Positions 1-11,312 of a DNA stretch of 56,156 bases are shown piece by piece (the first letter of the stretch is position 1; every line of letters begins with the position of its first letter). Both the position numbers and the translations under genes were made by a program. Below the pieces are notes generated by a model, which saw nothing but the letters and a program-made list of their open reading frames with translations, had not been told where the DNA came from and did no database searches. Source of the stretch: Branchiostoma floridae (taxonomy: Eukaryota; Chordata; Leptocardii; Amphioxiformes; Branchiostomatidae); contig NC_049993.1 in assembly GCF_000003815.2 (NCBI RefSeq), positions 4,405,555-4,461,710 on the forward strand, given 5' to 3'.

Positions 1-145
1 AAGAAAAAAAGTAGCAATGGTTCCTGAGCAATTTTATTTTGATCACACTATTCAGAGTGGTGCAGGTAAAAGTTGTCTGGTGCAGGTAATTTTCAATGTT
101 ACCTGCACCAGTGCAGGTATGCAGAAAAAAGTATTTCGAGCCCTG
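1..145. mobile_element. Right part of a CAGGGCTCGAAATAC-type MITE, cut by the window edge
   Basis: The stretch ends in GTATTTCGAGCCCTG, the inverse of the TIR start of the complete element at 40033-40376. Its interior repeats the same GTGCAGGTAA-type motifs (for example around 60-120). It lies in a HOOK intron and ends 47 bp before the first visible exon. The left half is outside the window, so its TSD cannot be checked. Confidence 0.75.
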
Positions 146-192
146 ATAGACATTGTTACTTTGAGATGTTATTTTCTCTTTGTGGGGTACAG

Positions 193-286
193 GTTGGCCA
201 ACCAGAGGATTCTGGAACTCCAAGGTCAGCTGGAGGACATGCAGACAGAACAGGAAGAGGTCGGGTCACCTGCTAAAGACCAGGAT
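193..286 (+). CDS. HOOK: HOOK exon a (first visible)
   Basis: Acceptor GTACAG ends at 192; donor GTAAGA follows 286. The first base completes a codon split by the upstream intron. It encodes coiled coil beginning LANQRILELQGQLED, like the NRLVNQRLLE region of vertebrate Hook proteins. Confidence 0.93.
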
Positions 287-3200
287 GTAAGAAAACCTTG
301 CACTGTGACCTTTCAACTTGTGCAAAATAGTGGATATTCCCTGGCAAGGGATGAAATAGAGAGAGAGGACCTTGAATTATTGCAGGTTCTGTTTAAGGGA
401 TAGAATGGGCAAGATCACATGAAAAGGTGTACGGTGTTAATAGCAATATATAGTTTTACTATAGGAATTAACAATATCATCAAACCTACTCTAAAATCTT
501 CTCTTCCATCAAACATATCTTATGTGTACGTGTCAAAATATTATTTCATGCTAACTTTGCCATTCGTCATTTATTGTTCAGTTGTATACAACAGCCTTTT
601 ACTTTGCTGCATGTATGACTTATTTCAGCAGTTTGCCAGAAGGTGCCATACTGCTTCATCCCTCAGTACATAATGGTTGCAGTTCAGCATGCTTCTGCCA
701 GAGGGTGCTGATGACATGTGCAGCATTCATACATCATTCATTTGTTTCTCCAACCTTGCCATGCATGTTCTAACTTGGTGTTTGTTTGTTTTCTTGCATG
801 CCTTGTAAACAAATCTCAGGAGTTTGTAAGTATGAGTAAGGTTTTGTCTGTAGCTCAGAGCTCGTTGCTGCTTGCAACTTTCTTTTGTTTTCCTCACAGC
901 TGAAATCCTACTGCTTAATCCAGCGCCACTAACATCAGTATGTAGTTTGTGTGCAGAAGTGATCTTTTGGTTATAACATGTTTGCAATCAGTGCAGAGAC
1001 ATTTTAACGTTTATAGTTACTGTATTCTCCCAGTTCTTCTTTCTATGCAGTAATCTTCAAGTAGCAGCAGAAATTAAATACACCAAAAGCACACCAGTAA
1101 TAAACAATCAATAGCCTATGCCTGTGAGTGATATGAACATTTTCACAATAGCAAGGCTACATGATTGCTAATCTGATGACTTGTTTTTTAATTTGCTGCC
1201 TGCTCTCTCTGAATTGTCCTATCTGCCATCAGTGCGTATTTGGTGTGACGGGTGGTTAGTGACACACAGCCCACAGTTTGCACTTTTGTAGGTGTCAATT
1301 GTTTTTGTTGAGGAACGATCATATTTGGAACATCTTCAACAGAAAGAAACAGATACTTTTGTTATCACTTGAACGAATTCTGAACTTTCTTCTAAGTTTT
1401 TTTTGTACATGACTCTAGACTTGAGTAAATGTGCTATCTGTATTTGTTACTATTGACTCAAAAATGTATGTTGGATCATATCCTATGTTTTTGTGAACCC
1501 ATTAATTTTCACGCTGTGTTTTAACTGTAAAACTAACACAACTGTCCAGTGTGGTGTTGTGTTTGACCAATCAGTGTGTGTCTGGTGTGTGATGTCATCC
1601 CCCCATTAACCAATCACAGACACATGTCACCACCCCAATGAATGTTTGGAAGTAAAACAGCCATCATAAAGGATGTCAGGAATTCCACACCTCAGAAAAT
1701 TGGCCAATGCAAATGTACTCTTTTGAGAGTTGGTCGACCTCATTTTCGCCAGAGCCCATCCACCTCCCAAACGTCTTCATCAAAGAGAATGGTGGACAGC
1801 TCTAACATTAGAAAAGGCAGTATAATTGTTATATGACAATTCACTAGCTGCTCCACTAGCAATGTTGAAGGAGAATGTCAAGCAATCTTGTAGGATTATG
1901 CACCTTTTAAGCACCTGTAGCAGCACCTGCACCCGCACCTGGGTAAGCAAACAGGTGGTGTGAAATTGAAGGTGTTATTTCAGCAATTAAAAGCCTGTGT
2001 AGCTATTTCTGTGGGGTAGTCAGCATCAAAGAAATTTGGGTTTAGCATAACTTTGTACTTGAAATCCCAGCTGTGTTTGTATTCAATAATTTTTCAGATC
2101 ATTGACTCAGCATCCTTTTGTTTTTCAGTCGGTAGCCTTGAGGAAAAAGCTTGAGGAACACATGTAAGTCATATCTAATGCACCTTTCTCACGCGGCGGC
2201 CATGATAGATCCAAGAAGAGGTCAATGAGGCAAACAGACAAAACTTATTTCTAAAATCAGGTCCCATTTAGTTTTCCCCCAAACCACACAAATTTTCATG
2301 ATATAAGATGGAATGATATTACAAGAAGTGTTATGCACCAAAAAATGTAGCAATTTAGAGTAGTGTAGACTGACCCCATAGTCCATTGAGAGATGCAAAA
2401 TAAAAACATAATAATGCAAATTTTTAACGAATTTGCAGCCATTCACTTATTGGTCGATTTCCTAATTGGCAGCCTACCATTGGTCGAACTGCTAATTATG
2501 ATGGACAGCCTTTTGTTTGCCACATTGAACTCGTTTTAGATCTATCATGGCCGCCGCGTGAGAAAGGTGTATTGTTCAGAGGAACATATTGATAGGATGG
2601 AGAGAGAGAGGGAAAATCATTATTTTGACATAGTAAATGTTACAGTGATGGAGCAACCAATGAAATGATTGAGATAATAATTGTTCCTGCAATTGACATA
2701 ACTGTGCTGCTTGTCTGTAAGGTCTACTGATTTTGTATTATTCATCAGAGATAATATAATATTTGACAGTTGCTATCTGATACAACACATATGGAAGTGT
2801 TTGAGTAGTTCAGTTCCAAGGCACATTGTCTAGCCACAAGAACAAAATGTCTGCATGAAATGACATTTTCATGATGTAGCAAAGTTGAACTCTATCTGAC
2901 ATTTTTAGGCTGATTTTGCTTGGATATTTCCTTTTCTCAGGGAAAAACTCAAGGACGCAGACTCACAGCTTCAGAAGAAAAAGGAGTACATCGATAACCT
3001 GGAACCTAAAGTCTCTTCTAGTGGTGAGGAAACTGGTATTCTTGTACCACATACTAGGAATCTCCCTTACTGCACAAGAAATACTAGCAAAAGCAATATT
3101 AACTCTTTGTATATCCATAATGATCACAGAATTACTGTTCATGAGCTTATGTAAATTGTAAATATGGTAGTGTTCTTTTGTCTTGTAGGTAGCTGTCTGT

Positions 3201-6200
3201 GCACACTGCTAATAGGAATTGCTGGTTTTAAGTGGAAGTCAAGCTATTAGATGTTTAAGGAGAGCTACAACTGGAGAAAATTTGAATTAAGAACACACCA
3301 CACTTACCAATAATAGTAGGGCTTAAAGGGGTATTCCACTCTACACGGGAGTGTTATTTTCCGATAGATATTCATTTTAGGAAGTGATAACTGCATACTA
3401 CTTCACATTATACGATAAAGTACCCAGTTGCTCCACATACCTCAAAAGCATTCAGTCTTCTACTAAACTCCCCAAGTACCCTCAAATTGAATTAATCCTA
3501 TGGCTGAATACAATGCAGAACGTTTAGGTAAGGTTACCAAAATAATTTCAGGTTCGCTAATAAATTTCGTCTTGTTCTTGTATTCTTTGCTATCTTATGA
3601 GCAATTTGCCTTCTCTGTGTGCTCAGCGTACCTCATTTATTCCGAAAATATGTACGATAAACAAAGTGTCTATGCGTATAGGGAATGCATGGGTAGGGTC
3701 TGCATGGGTTTAGTGAGTGTCATTATTGTTTTATAAAACACACATCACGTAATTCATCCCAAGGTGAATTCCACAAAATTTGGCTGATTATGTATTCATT
3801 GACACATTATTTATTGGAAAACAAGACTCCCTTCTGGAGTGGAATGCCCCTTTAAAGTGTACACTGTACATGCCAACATAACTGTAAAAGAAGTGTTGTG
3901 TAACCCTTACGGGCAGTTTTGCCATTATGAGATGCTAACAGATGTCTGTTGTCCCACAGCGGAGAAGATCCAGCAGCTCCAGGAGATGCTGAATAAGAAG
4001 GATGACGACATGAAGGCCATGGAGGAGCGCTACAAGCGCTACCTGGAGAAGGCCAAGAGTGTGAGTATCTATTAACTGAATTACTCATTTCAGATGTATG
4101 ATTGCCCCAGGGTTGTAGCCAGCCTGAAATCATTATTAGTCCCCTTCGATTTTGAATCAGAAAGAACAAGACGTCGAGCCGAAGGCATAATGTTCCTAAG
4201 GGGATCCGGGGGCATACTCCCCTGAAAAATTTTGAAATCTAGACCCTCTGAAATCCAATTTCCTGCATTCTGAGGTGTAGATTTTGCTGGTAGACTAAGC
4301 TGTTCATCTGCTTTGGTGAAAAATTACACAAGAAGACAGTTTTTTTATATCTTTACTGACTTTACATATAGTTTTTGTCCATTACAGAGGACGGAATGGG
4401 CAAAAAATTTTTTCAGTCCCCAGCTGCAAAATTCCTTCAAAGGACTGAAGGACGGGTGCTGGCTACAACCCTGGATTGCCCTACTGTATCTGACAAAAAT
4501 GTCTACATGTTGGCAAACTGCTAGAGACTTAACTTTACCTCTAAAAGGGGAGGAACGATAATGTTGATGATGGTCTGCTGCAGGACTTTAGCCAGCTCGA
4601 AATTTGTTTCCGTCAGCCAATTACAATCGTCGCGAAAACCACGAAAATTAATTAGAAGGACTGAACTGAGACCTTAAAACGGGTTTTAATGAGATTATCG
4701 TATGCGAAAGGGCGCCGACACATATTGTCAACAATCATAACAATAGCAAAACAAACAGTGTGTGGCTTTTACAGCCGTGGACGCCGTCCCCAAGCCGCCT
4801 GTAGCTTCCAACAAGGATTTTTGTCGTTCAAGGTTGACGGATTGGTTTTAAAATTTTTCTGTCAGATGCAGCAAATCTCCGGAAAAACGGACGCTGGCTA
4901 GAGCCCTGGTCTGCTGACAGCACATTGGCCCCCTTTTCTATAGTGACCATAGACCCTTGTATGGACTTTCATGCTTACTTAGTTCTTTTTTGTTACAGGT
5001 GATCCGAACGCTGGATCCGAAGCAAAACCAGTCATCAACACCAGAGGTGCAGGCACTGAAGAACCAGCTGACTGAGAAGGAGCGGCTTATCGACCATCTG
5101 GAGGTAGGCTGTAGATGTGGAGGTGTATCTGTTCCAGGGCTCTAGCCAGCTCGACATTTTTTTCCGTCAGCCAATTCCCATTGTCGCGAAAACACTATTC
5201 CAGCAGTTAGAGAGACTGAACTGAGACCTTGGAAAACGGGTTTTAATGAGATTATCGTATGCGAAAGGGCACCGACACACATTGTCAACAATCATAACAA
5301 TAGCAAAACAAACAGTGTGTGGCTTTTACGGCCGTGGGCGGCTTCCCCAAGCAGCCTGTAGCTTCCACCAAGGAGCTTTTATCAGATTTTTGTCTGTCAA
5401 GGTTGACGGATTGGTTTTAAAATTTTTCCGTCACACGCAGCAAATTTCCGTCAATTGACGGAAAAATGGACGCTGGCTAGAGCCCTGATCTGTTCATCTC
5501 TGTTTCTAGTGAGGGGAATGTTGTTTTGGGGAATAAATACTATACAGATACATTTATGTTTGTTTATCTCTTGATCTTGTTTGTTTGTTTTTTACAGAGA
5601 GATCATGAGAAGGCCAAGCTGACGAGAGAACAGGAAGAAAAACTTATCGTATCTGCTTGGTACAATATGGTAAGTGGTCAGCTAGGTGGTCTCTTCAATA
5701 AGTTTTGTATTGTGACGTGATGTACTAACTTATCACCAAAGTACCCGGTAGTTACAATGTACTTTTGTATCACTGAAAATAGATGAGTGTCAACATAAAC
5801 ATAAAACAGATAGGTAGAAAGAGCACATCCTCAGCCACAATCAATGATACACTTGTACCAGTTATACTATTCTCTTTCCCCTTAAATGAGGCAGAGATCG
5901 CCTTTGCTTCACATTTAATTTTTTCGACACTTGCCCACAAAATGCAAGACTATGAACCAGGCTTTTAGCCAGGCATGCATCAACGCATCATCTGGACGCA
6001 CTTTTCTTAGAATAACAAGAAATTTGATGCCCCTGGACGCCCTTACACTACAGAGAAAATCGTCTGACAAGCATGAAATTCTGATTGACCAGGGATGCTA
6101 CCAGGTCATCTGTGGTCACAGTCTTCTACTGTGACCTCTGGAACAGTATTTTTGCCTCTTGGGATACCTAAGAATGCACTTTTTTTAACTTAAAATCATC

Positions 6201-6533
6201 AAAAACTCTGCACCATGGAAGGTGGATGCCCCCAGACCCCTCCTACAATAGTCACTTACCGCGACTCACCAATAAGTTTGGACTCCCTATTATAAAATCC
6301 TAGCTAAAAGCCTGCTATGAACACACATGGTCCAAGTATCTAATGCTTTTTATATTTGTTCCTCCCAGGGTGCCCAGCTCCATAGGAAAGCAGTGGAGGG
6401 CAGACTGGCCAATGGTGGGCCGATGCAGGGGGGACAGTCCTTCCTCGCCAGGCAACGACAGGCCACGTCACGCCGGACAACGGTCTCCACGACGCATCCC
6501 GGTCATGCTAGGTCTGTTAACTTTGTCAACTGA
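193..6533 (+). CDS. HOOK: HOOK-family dynein adaptor, C-terminal part (7 exons)
   Basis: Exons: 193-286, 2129-2163, 2941-3023, 3960-4060, 4999-5103, 5598-5669, 6369-6533, joined by GT-AG introns in one open frame ending in TGA. The product is 217 residues plus one split codon at the start. It follows the vertebrate Hook C-terminus: coiled coil with KKLEEH, MEERYKRYLEKAKS, the block VIRTLDPKQNQ, then SAWYNMG and the tail QSFLARQRQATSRR. HOOK proteins are cytoplasmic adaptors that activate dynein-dynactin; the C-terminal region binds cargo partners (FTS/AKTIP and FHIP). The N-terminal Hook domain and most of the coiled coil are upstream of the window. The last residues (SVNFVN) differ from vertebrate ends. 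It cannot be assigned to HOOK1, 2 or 3; a single pre-duplication gene is inferred. Confidence 0.96.
287..2128 (+). other. HOOK intron (1.84 kb)
   Basis: GT-AG intron, AT-rich. ORFs here are short and carry no recognisable domain. A run of CACCTG-type words (about 1910-1965) resembles the interior of the element at 1-145 but could not be delimited. Nothing else recognisable. Confidence 0.6.
2129..2163 (+). CDS. HOOK: HOOK micro-exon b (35 nt)
   Basis: Acceptor TTTTTCAG ends at 2128; donor GTAAGT starts at 2164. It encodes SVALRKKLEEH and two bases of a Met codon completed by the next exon. This short exon is easily missed by ORF scans. The match to the Hook KKLEEHLEK segment and exact phase continuity support it. 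Confidence 0.93.
2181..2569. mobile_element. MITE with a perfect 30-bp TIR
   Basis: The first 30 bases (2181-2210, starting CACCTTTCTCACGCGGCGGC) are the exact reverse complement of 2540-2569. The 389-bp element has no coding capacity. No clear TSD was found (flanks TAATG and TATTG), so the superfamily is open. It begins 17 bp after the 5' splice site of HOOK exon b. Confidence 0.88.
2941..3023 (+). CDS. HOOK: HOOK exon c
   Basis: Acceptor CTTTTCTCAG ends at 2940; donor GTGAGG starts at 3024. It encodes EKLKDADSQLQKKKEYIDNL and then EPKVSSS, the end of the Hook coiled coil. It leaves one base (G) of an Ala codon for the next exon. Confidence 0.94.
3327..3851. mobile_element. TTAA-flanked MITE (Kolobok or piggyBac type target)
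   Basis: The 525-bp element starts AGGGGTATTCCACTC and ends in its near-exact inverse, GAGTGGAATGCCCCT. The imperfect TIR extends to about 36 bp. TTAA stands directly outside both ends (3323-3326 and 3852-3855). The TTAA target is typical of Kolobok and piggyBac; the exact family is inferred. It ends about 105 bp before HOOK exon d. Confidence 0.85.
3960..4060 (+). CDS. HOOK: HOOK exon d
   Basis: Acceptor GTCCCACAG ends at 3959; donor GTGAGT starts at 4061. It encodes EKIQQLQEMLNKKDDDMKAM and then EERYKRYLEKAKS, a highly conserved Hook block preceding the VIRTLDPKQNQ motif. Confidence 0.96.
4108..4473. mobile_element. hAT-type MITE 1
   Basis: TIR CAGGGTTGTAGCCAGC / GCTGGCTACAACCCTG is perfect over 16 bp. 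The 8-bp TSD GATTGCCC is exact at 4100-4107 and 4474-4481. CAG ends with an 8-bp TSD are typical of hAT transposons. The 366-bp element is too small to encode a transposase. Confidence 0.93.
4581..4908. mobile_element. hAT-type MITE 2
   Basis: Starts CAGGACTTTAGCCAGC, ends GCTGGCTAGAGCCCTG; exact 8-bp TSD GTCTGCTG at 4573-4580 and 4909-4916. The interior is very similar to the copy at 5135-5487, so both probably belong to one family. 328 bp, non-coding, in the same intron as MITE 1. Confidence 0.93.
4999..5103 (+). CDS. HOOK: HOOK exon e
   Basis: Acceptor TGTTACAG ends at 4998; donor GTAGGC starts at 5104; both boundaries are phase 0. It encodes VIRTLDPKQNQSSTPEVQAL and then KNQLTEKERLIDHLE. 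The VI(R/K)TLDPKQNQ block is a HOOK signature, which makes the family call secure. Confidence 0.97.
5135..5487. mobile_element. hAT-type MITE 3
   Basis: Perfect 16-bp TIR CAGGGCTCTAGCCAGC / GCTGGCTAGAGCCCTG, with exact TSD ATCTGTTC at 5127-5134 and 5488-5495. 353 bp; the sister copy of 4581-4908, with long shared stretches around the TTAATGAGATTATCGTATGC segment. It fills most of the 494-bp intron between HOOK exons e and f. Confidence 0.94.
5598..5669 (+). CDS. HOOK: HOOK exon f
   Basis: Acceptor TTTTTTACAG ends at 5597; donor GTAAGT starts at 5670. It encodes 24 residues, RDHEKAKLTREQEEK then LIVSAWYNM, matching the conserved IVSAWYNMG segment of Hook proteins. Confidence 0.96.
5958..6314. 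mobile_element. hAT-type MITE 4
   Basis: Starts CAGGCTTTTAGCCAGG and ends CCTAGCTAAAAGCCTG (one mismatch). The 8-bp TSD CTATGAAC is exact at 5950-5957 and 6315-6322. TIR resembles MITEs 1-3 (CAGG-YT-TAGCCAG) but the interior differs. 357 bp in the last HOOK intron, 54 bp before the last coding exon. Confidence 0.92.
6369..6533 (+). CDS. HOOK: HOOK last coding exon
   Basis: Acceptor TTCCTCCCAG ends at 6368; TGA at 6531-6533. It encodes GAQLHRKAVEGRLANGG, then QSFLARQRQATSRR and a short tail with THPGHA, as in vertebrate Hook C-termini (LARQRQATS...PGH). The last residues, RSVNFVN, are specific to this gene. Confidence 0.95.
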   Translation, partial: GAQLHRKAVEGRLANGGPMQGGQSFLARQRQATSRRTTVSTTHPGHARSVNFVN

Positions 6534-9053
6534 GCCGGGCACATGTGCAGCACTGTCGAATGGGTTTTATTGTTCATCAGACATGATTGTTAACTAGTTT
6601 AGCACTATATATAAACATTGTGGGCATAAGTATCATATATTTAATGGTTTAATTAAGACACATTCTAAGAATGCTAACCGTATGATAAGAACAAAACTAA
6701 AGAACAAAACAAGATTGGCAAGGAGCATGTGGAAAATGAAACCTATTGCTATAAATTTTATAAAAAAACTGTGCTTTTTAGTGCTAAACTTTAGTCAAAA
6801 CTTTAGTCAATGTTTTTGCATATGAAGGAAACACTCAAATAGTTTTAAAGCAGTCAAAACTAGACCTCATAGACTTGGAAAATGGGAAAGTCTAAGTCAA
6901 ATCCATTTTTTATTTGATTTATTACCTATTATTATTTACTACCTGTAAATACTAATGCAGAAGGTCAAGACTGCTATTTCAAACATTAGTTGCCAGACAA
7001 AAGAGTGACAAAGATTGGCAAGCAGCACTTATCACTTTCGCACACCAAGGTGGACACATTAAGATCAACTAAAACACTGTATCATGAAAACCCATGGTCA
7101 AAATAACAAAAGAGGACACTGTCTTTTCCTGCAACTTGTCAAGGCTGTGGTAAGTATGTATTTTTAGATGGATAGTATTTTTATAGAGGGCTGGTTTCAG
7201 CAGTATAAAACTGCTACTTTGAACTACTAGTCACAGGAGTTGCCTAGAACTAAGGTCTGGTATGAATATGGATGTGACAAAAGCACATGGCAGTGTACAT
7301 GTAAGGAAAAATCTAGGGCAAAGTTGTTATTTACAGTCTTAATATTCACATACATATACATGTAAACTGTATACCATTGTTCTACAACTGTATATGACTA
7401 GGAAAGTCAAGTGATTAAGAACGTCATGAGACTATTTAAATGTACACCAGTTTGGATGCAGTTTAATCTCTGAGACTGTCTCTGTCACAATGTATCACTT
7501 TCAGATCAATTGCATAATGATTGTCTATGTATCAAGATTTACAAAATGTGCAAATTCTGGCAAGAAAACTGTTCCTCTCATTGAATCTTCTTTCAACATG
7601 GCTGTCAGATATCAGATTAACTTCACTCATGCTTTGCCGCCACACATGATTAGCTTAGTACTACCATATTTCTGCTTTCAATCTTTTCCTGGCATTATTG
7701 TCTGATTATTCTTTTGCGCCAGCTGACTAACTGAACTGAACTGCTTCATAACTAACATCCTGTATTTCTGCTGTTTTTGTTTACAGCGGTGATGTGTTAC
7801 CATAGCAACCGTTTCCTTAGCGATGCATGTTGCATGGTGGTGTTGGCTGGTGCTGGGTGGTGGATATCTGCACGTTGTACATCTGCTCCATAGCTACATT
7901 TTATAGGCAGTTTTACCTCATTGTCCTTTTGTTGTCTCATTTTTGTAAGTAAGAAATGGAGCAATTTTGTGTTTTGCATGTTGTAGTGCAACAAATCTGT
8001 TTTGTCTAATGCTGTAATTTTCAATGGGAGTGATGTGCACATCAAGTTTGATCAACACTGGTTGTGCTTTTGGATGTTTTTGTAAAGATACAGCAAAATG
8101 GAACAAGTTTGAAAAACAGAGACCAACCCATGAAGAGTACTGTATCTATCTGAAATCATCTCAATTGGCATGAAATATTTCATTTAATAGTGTTAGATTG
8201 TAAGCTTATGTTTATGGGGCAGGCAAGGATAGGTTGTAGGGGGTGTGCAGTTGGAAAAAAGTTGCAGGAGGTTGCACAATGGCCCTCTCTGGAAGTAAAT
8301 TGTTGCAGGAATTAATAACTTGAAAAATAACATCCCTTGCAGTTCTTCACCTTGCCCTGTCCTTATCCAGTGCAACCGTGGTAACTCCATTGTGTAAAAT
8401 CAAACATATACATTTACCTTGGAACAGTTTTTAGAAAAAATCTCAGAAAAGATTGCTTGTAATCCCAGCCAAGCATACACTGTATGTACATATACACTAA
8501 TGTGATTATGTCAAAGGCCCATGTCATATCCCTCGCTCACATGATTGCTATGTAAATAATTGTAGAATCTCTTTGGTTGGTTGTTTTGTATTGAGTGTTT
8601 GTCTCAGTAGTCCTGCAGTTCCCAAGTGCAGTGCTAGATGGGGCTGCCAGAAGTGGTACCCACATGAAGACTATATGGAAAGCAAATGAAACTGGTGCAT
8701 GTTTTCAACCTTCCCATTCCAATAGAAATGTGATTTGTCATCATATCAATACATTAGCTCTATGAGACCGGCTTTCATTATTTTTTGCCCTGCTGCATTT
8801 TTCATGGCTGTATACACAATTTGCAATGCCAAATATTGGACTAAATGAGAACAAAGTCAGAGACTCTCCGACGGAAATCCATTTCAGGCCATACTGTGAG
8901 CATCACTTCACACCTACCCAATCAGTGCCCTGGGTGACCTAAGAACAGCTGTGCTCTTTCTGAAAAGTCAGTTATTACACATCAAGTGTCACTCAAGATT
9001 GGCCCAATCGCACAGGAAGATTACCAGATATACAGGATCACTACAACACTCAC

Positions 9054-9125
9054 TAGCCTGGTTACCAAACCCCAGCCCGATCTCAAGTATCTATATCTTG
9101 AGGTTGGGGTATGGAATCCAGGCTA
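9054..9125. mobile_element. 72-bp mini-element with 9-bp TSD
   Basis: Imperfect hairpin starting TAGCCTGG and ending CCAGGCTA. The arms pair through the TACC / GGTT-type blocks over about 24 bp each. The 9-bp direct repeat AACACTCAC is exact at 9045-9053 and 9126-9134. The 9-bp TSD and TAGCC ends suggest a Mutator-like (MULE) system; this is inferred from the TSD length only. Confidence 0.82.
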
Positions 9126-9977
9126 AACACTCACTGGTTGGTGCCTCTTAGATCAAATTATCTTTATTACACTGTTAGGGCGGGAGTGTTAATGGCTGAA
9201 GGATATAGAGAATACTGTATGGAGAATTTCAGGCAAAGAGAACATGATTGTGCTTTGGTGTGAGGATGGGACTAGGTAAGGTAAGGTACATGCAGACCAG
9301 TAAGTATTGTAAGGGTTTTGTGTATAAGGGAATATAAAACAAAGTTTTGTAAAGCAAGAAGAAATGCACCATAATGTTATATAGAGAGGAACACCAGTTG
9401 ACACCAACACAAACAGTTGGCTGATAAAAAGCGATAATCAGACTAGTCTTATCAGGTGGCAGTTTCTATTTTGGAATCACACATAATTTTTTCTAGTCAA
9501 AGATATCAGATAAGTGTGCTACTTTACAGAAGTGATGTTCATACTGGCCTAAGTTATGGAGGAGAACAACATTGGGATGTTCGGAAGGAAAACATAGAAT
9601 AATTGTTTGGCTTTTACTAGTCTGTGCAAGAAGGTTATTTGAAATAACAGAGGATCATTTTTCTACCTGCATTGTTTAATTAATAGTGACCATTTTACGA
9701 ATCTTAGATATTTTGTTATGAATGCTTTAGTATTTATTGTATTATCTTTGTGATTCACTAGTTTTACAACTGACTGTATAGAAATCATGCTTTTAATTAG
9801 CACCCAGTATAATCTTTGTCAACTGGTAGAATAAGGATGACCTAAATTTGTGAAAAGATGGGACTGAAGTGTGTTGAACCAGTTTGTGATAATCAGAAAC
9901 ACTGGTGTGATACCTAGTGGACATGTTTGTGAGAGCACCAGTGCTTGATGTACATACACTGTACATGTCCTGGGACA

Positions 9978-9983
9978 AATAAA
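9978..9983 (+). terminator. Possible HOOK poly(A) signal AATAAA
   Basis: The first AATAAA noticed after the HOOK stop codon, followed by T- and GT-containing sequence around 10010-10035. Using it would give a 3.4 kb 3' UTR. A second AATAAA is at 11137-11142. Confidence 0.35.
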
Positions 9984-11144
9984 CAGGGTGACAATGCAGA
10001 AATACCTGAAACATTGTCTGTGGCTCTTGTAATAAGTATGTGCACATTTTATGGTTGGTTGTTTAGGGACCAGTAATTTCTTTATGTAATGTTAATATGA
10101 CATTTCTTAATCTTAGTAAACAAAACAACAGCAAGCTGTATCACTGTATCACAGGGTTGATCGAAACTCACGGGGTCTAATTTCTCAAGACCTACATGTA
10201 ACAGGCCTCTGGCAATGGGAGCTAATGGATGTAACGTTGGCTCTTAGCGTTCGAATTTCAGATAACAATATTGACATAACATGGTTTCTTGAGCACATTG
10301 ATTGTATGCTAACTCACAACAGCCATTTTCCACACAACACATTTCCACACATCATACCCATCAATCCACATCACATGTTCACCTACCTATCCTTCAGTGC
10401 AAATTCATTCAAACAGATATGTAACTTCCTAGGAGTTGCAAAGATTTTTTGAATCTTATATTTCGTTGGTTATAGATGGTTTCCTGTCCATTTATATTCC
10501 GTCTGGGAACAAAAACCTGCCAGTGGGTGTCAACGTTCACTCCTTCATTTCAAGGCTGAATGACCCAAAATTTGATTTTAGGCTAGCTAGGCCTACATCC
10601 TCCTAAGGGGCATTTTTCTTTCGATTAATCTATTTTTGATGATTCTATGGGGAGATTAATATGCAAATTCTGGTCAATTACTCAAAAATGGTAGGAATGC
10701 AACTATGAATTCACCCACAGTATACCCAGACTCAATAGGTTGCTGGAAAAACAGTAGAAAGTGGCCAAATAGAGCAGAAGAATTTGCCAAAGGAGTTAGA
10801 CCCTCACAGAAGTACATGTTGCAACCTGTATTCCACCAGACACCAGAGGGGCCTGAGCGCTGAAAACTAGTGGAAATTGGCCAAATGGGGACACTATTTT
10901 GCAAGATAGTGCTATTTTTATCCAAGTTGAGACCTACAGATGGATTCAGTAATGAGAACAACATTTTGGGAGTGGAATATAGGGATGAAAATGTGCTGAT
11001 TCTATTGAATTTTTTTAATGGACTTTCCATGCATTTATTTCACCATCAGGAATTTCTGATCATATTGACAGAAAGCAAAATGAGGGGGTTGACAGATAGT
11101 CATGATTTTTTTGTATTTAGATAGCCTGAATGATTTAATAAATG

Positions 11145-11312
11145 GTAAGTTAATAACCATAATCTTATTTGCATAATTAATGCAGACGTTTTATGAACTA
11201 TGATTTATGCAAATTAAGGCAATACTTGCATAATCATAGAGAAATGCACATAATAACATCAGTCAGTTAAATTCATTTGGCGAAGGTATGAGGTCGTGGA
11301 ACTCGAGTTTTT
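11145..11312. repeat. Fragment of the octamer-rich repeat, next to the TMEM59 promoter
   Basis: Contains two POU octamers (ATTTGCAT at 11167, ATGCAAAT at 11207) and ends in GGCGAAGGTATGAGGTCGTG-GAACTC. The end matches the end of the long array at 41470-42790 (GGCAAAGGTATGTGTTCGTG-GAACTC). It stops about 190 bp before the TMEM59 ATG. Confidence 0.7.

Larger units (their letters stand above)
6534..11144 (+). other. HOOK 3' UTR and intergenic region
   Basis: No further coding exon was recognised. The HOOK 3' UTR starts here; its end is not certain. An acceptor-like site (GTTTTTGTTTACAG, ending 7786) could mark an alternative terminal exon. The mini-element at 9054-9125 and the AATAAA at 9978 are listed separately. 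The remainder is AT-rich DNA without visible features. Confidence 0.5.
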
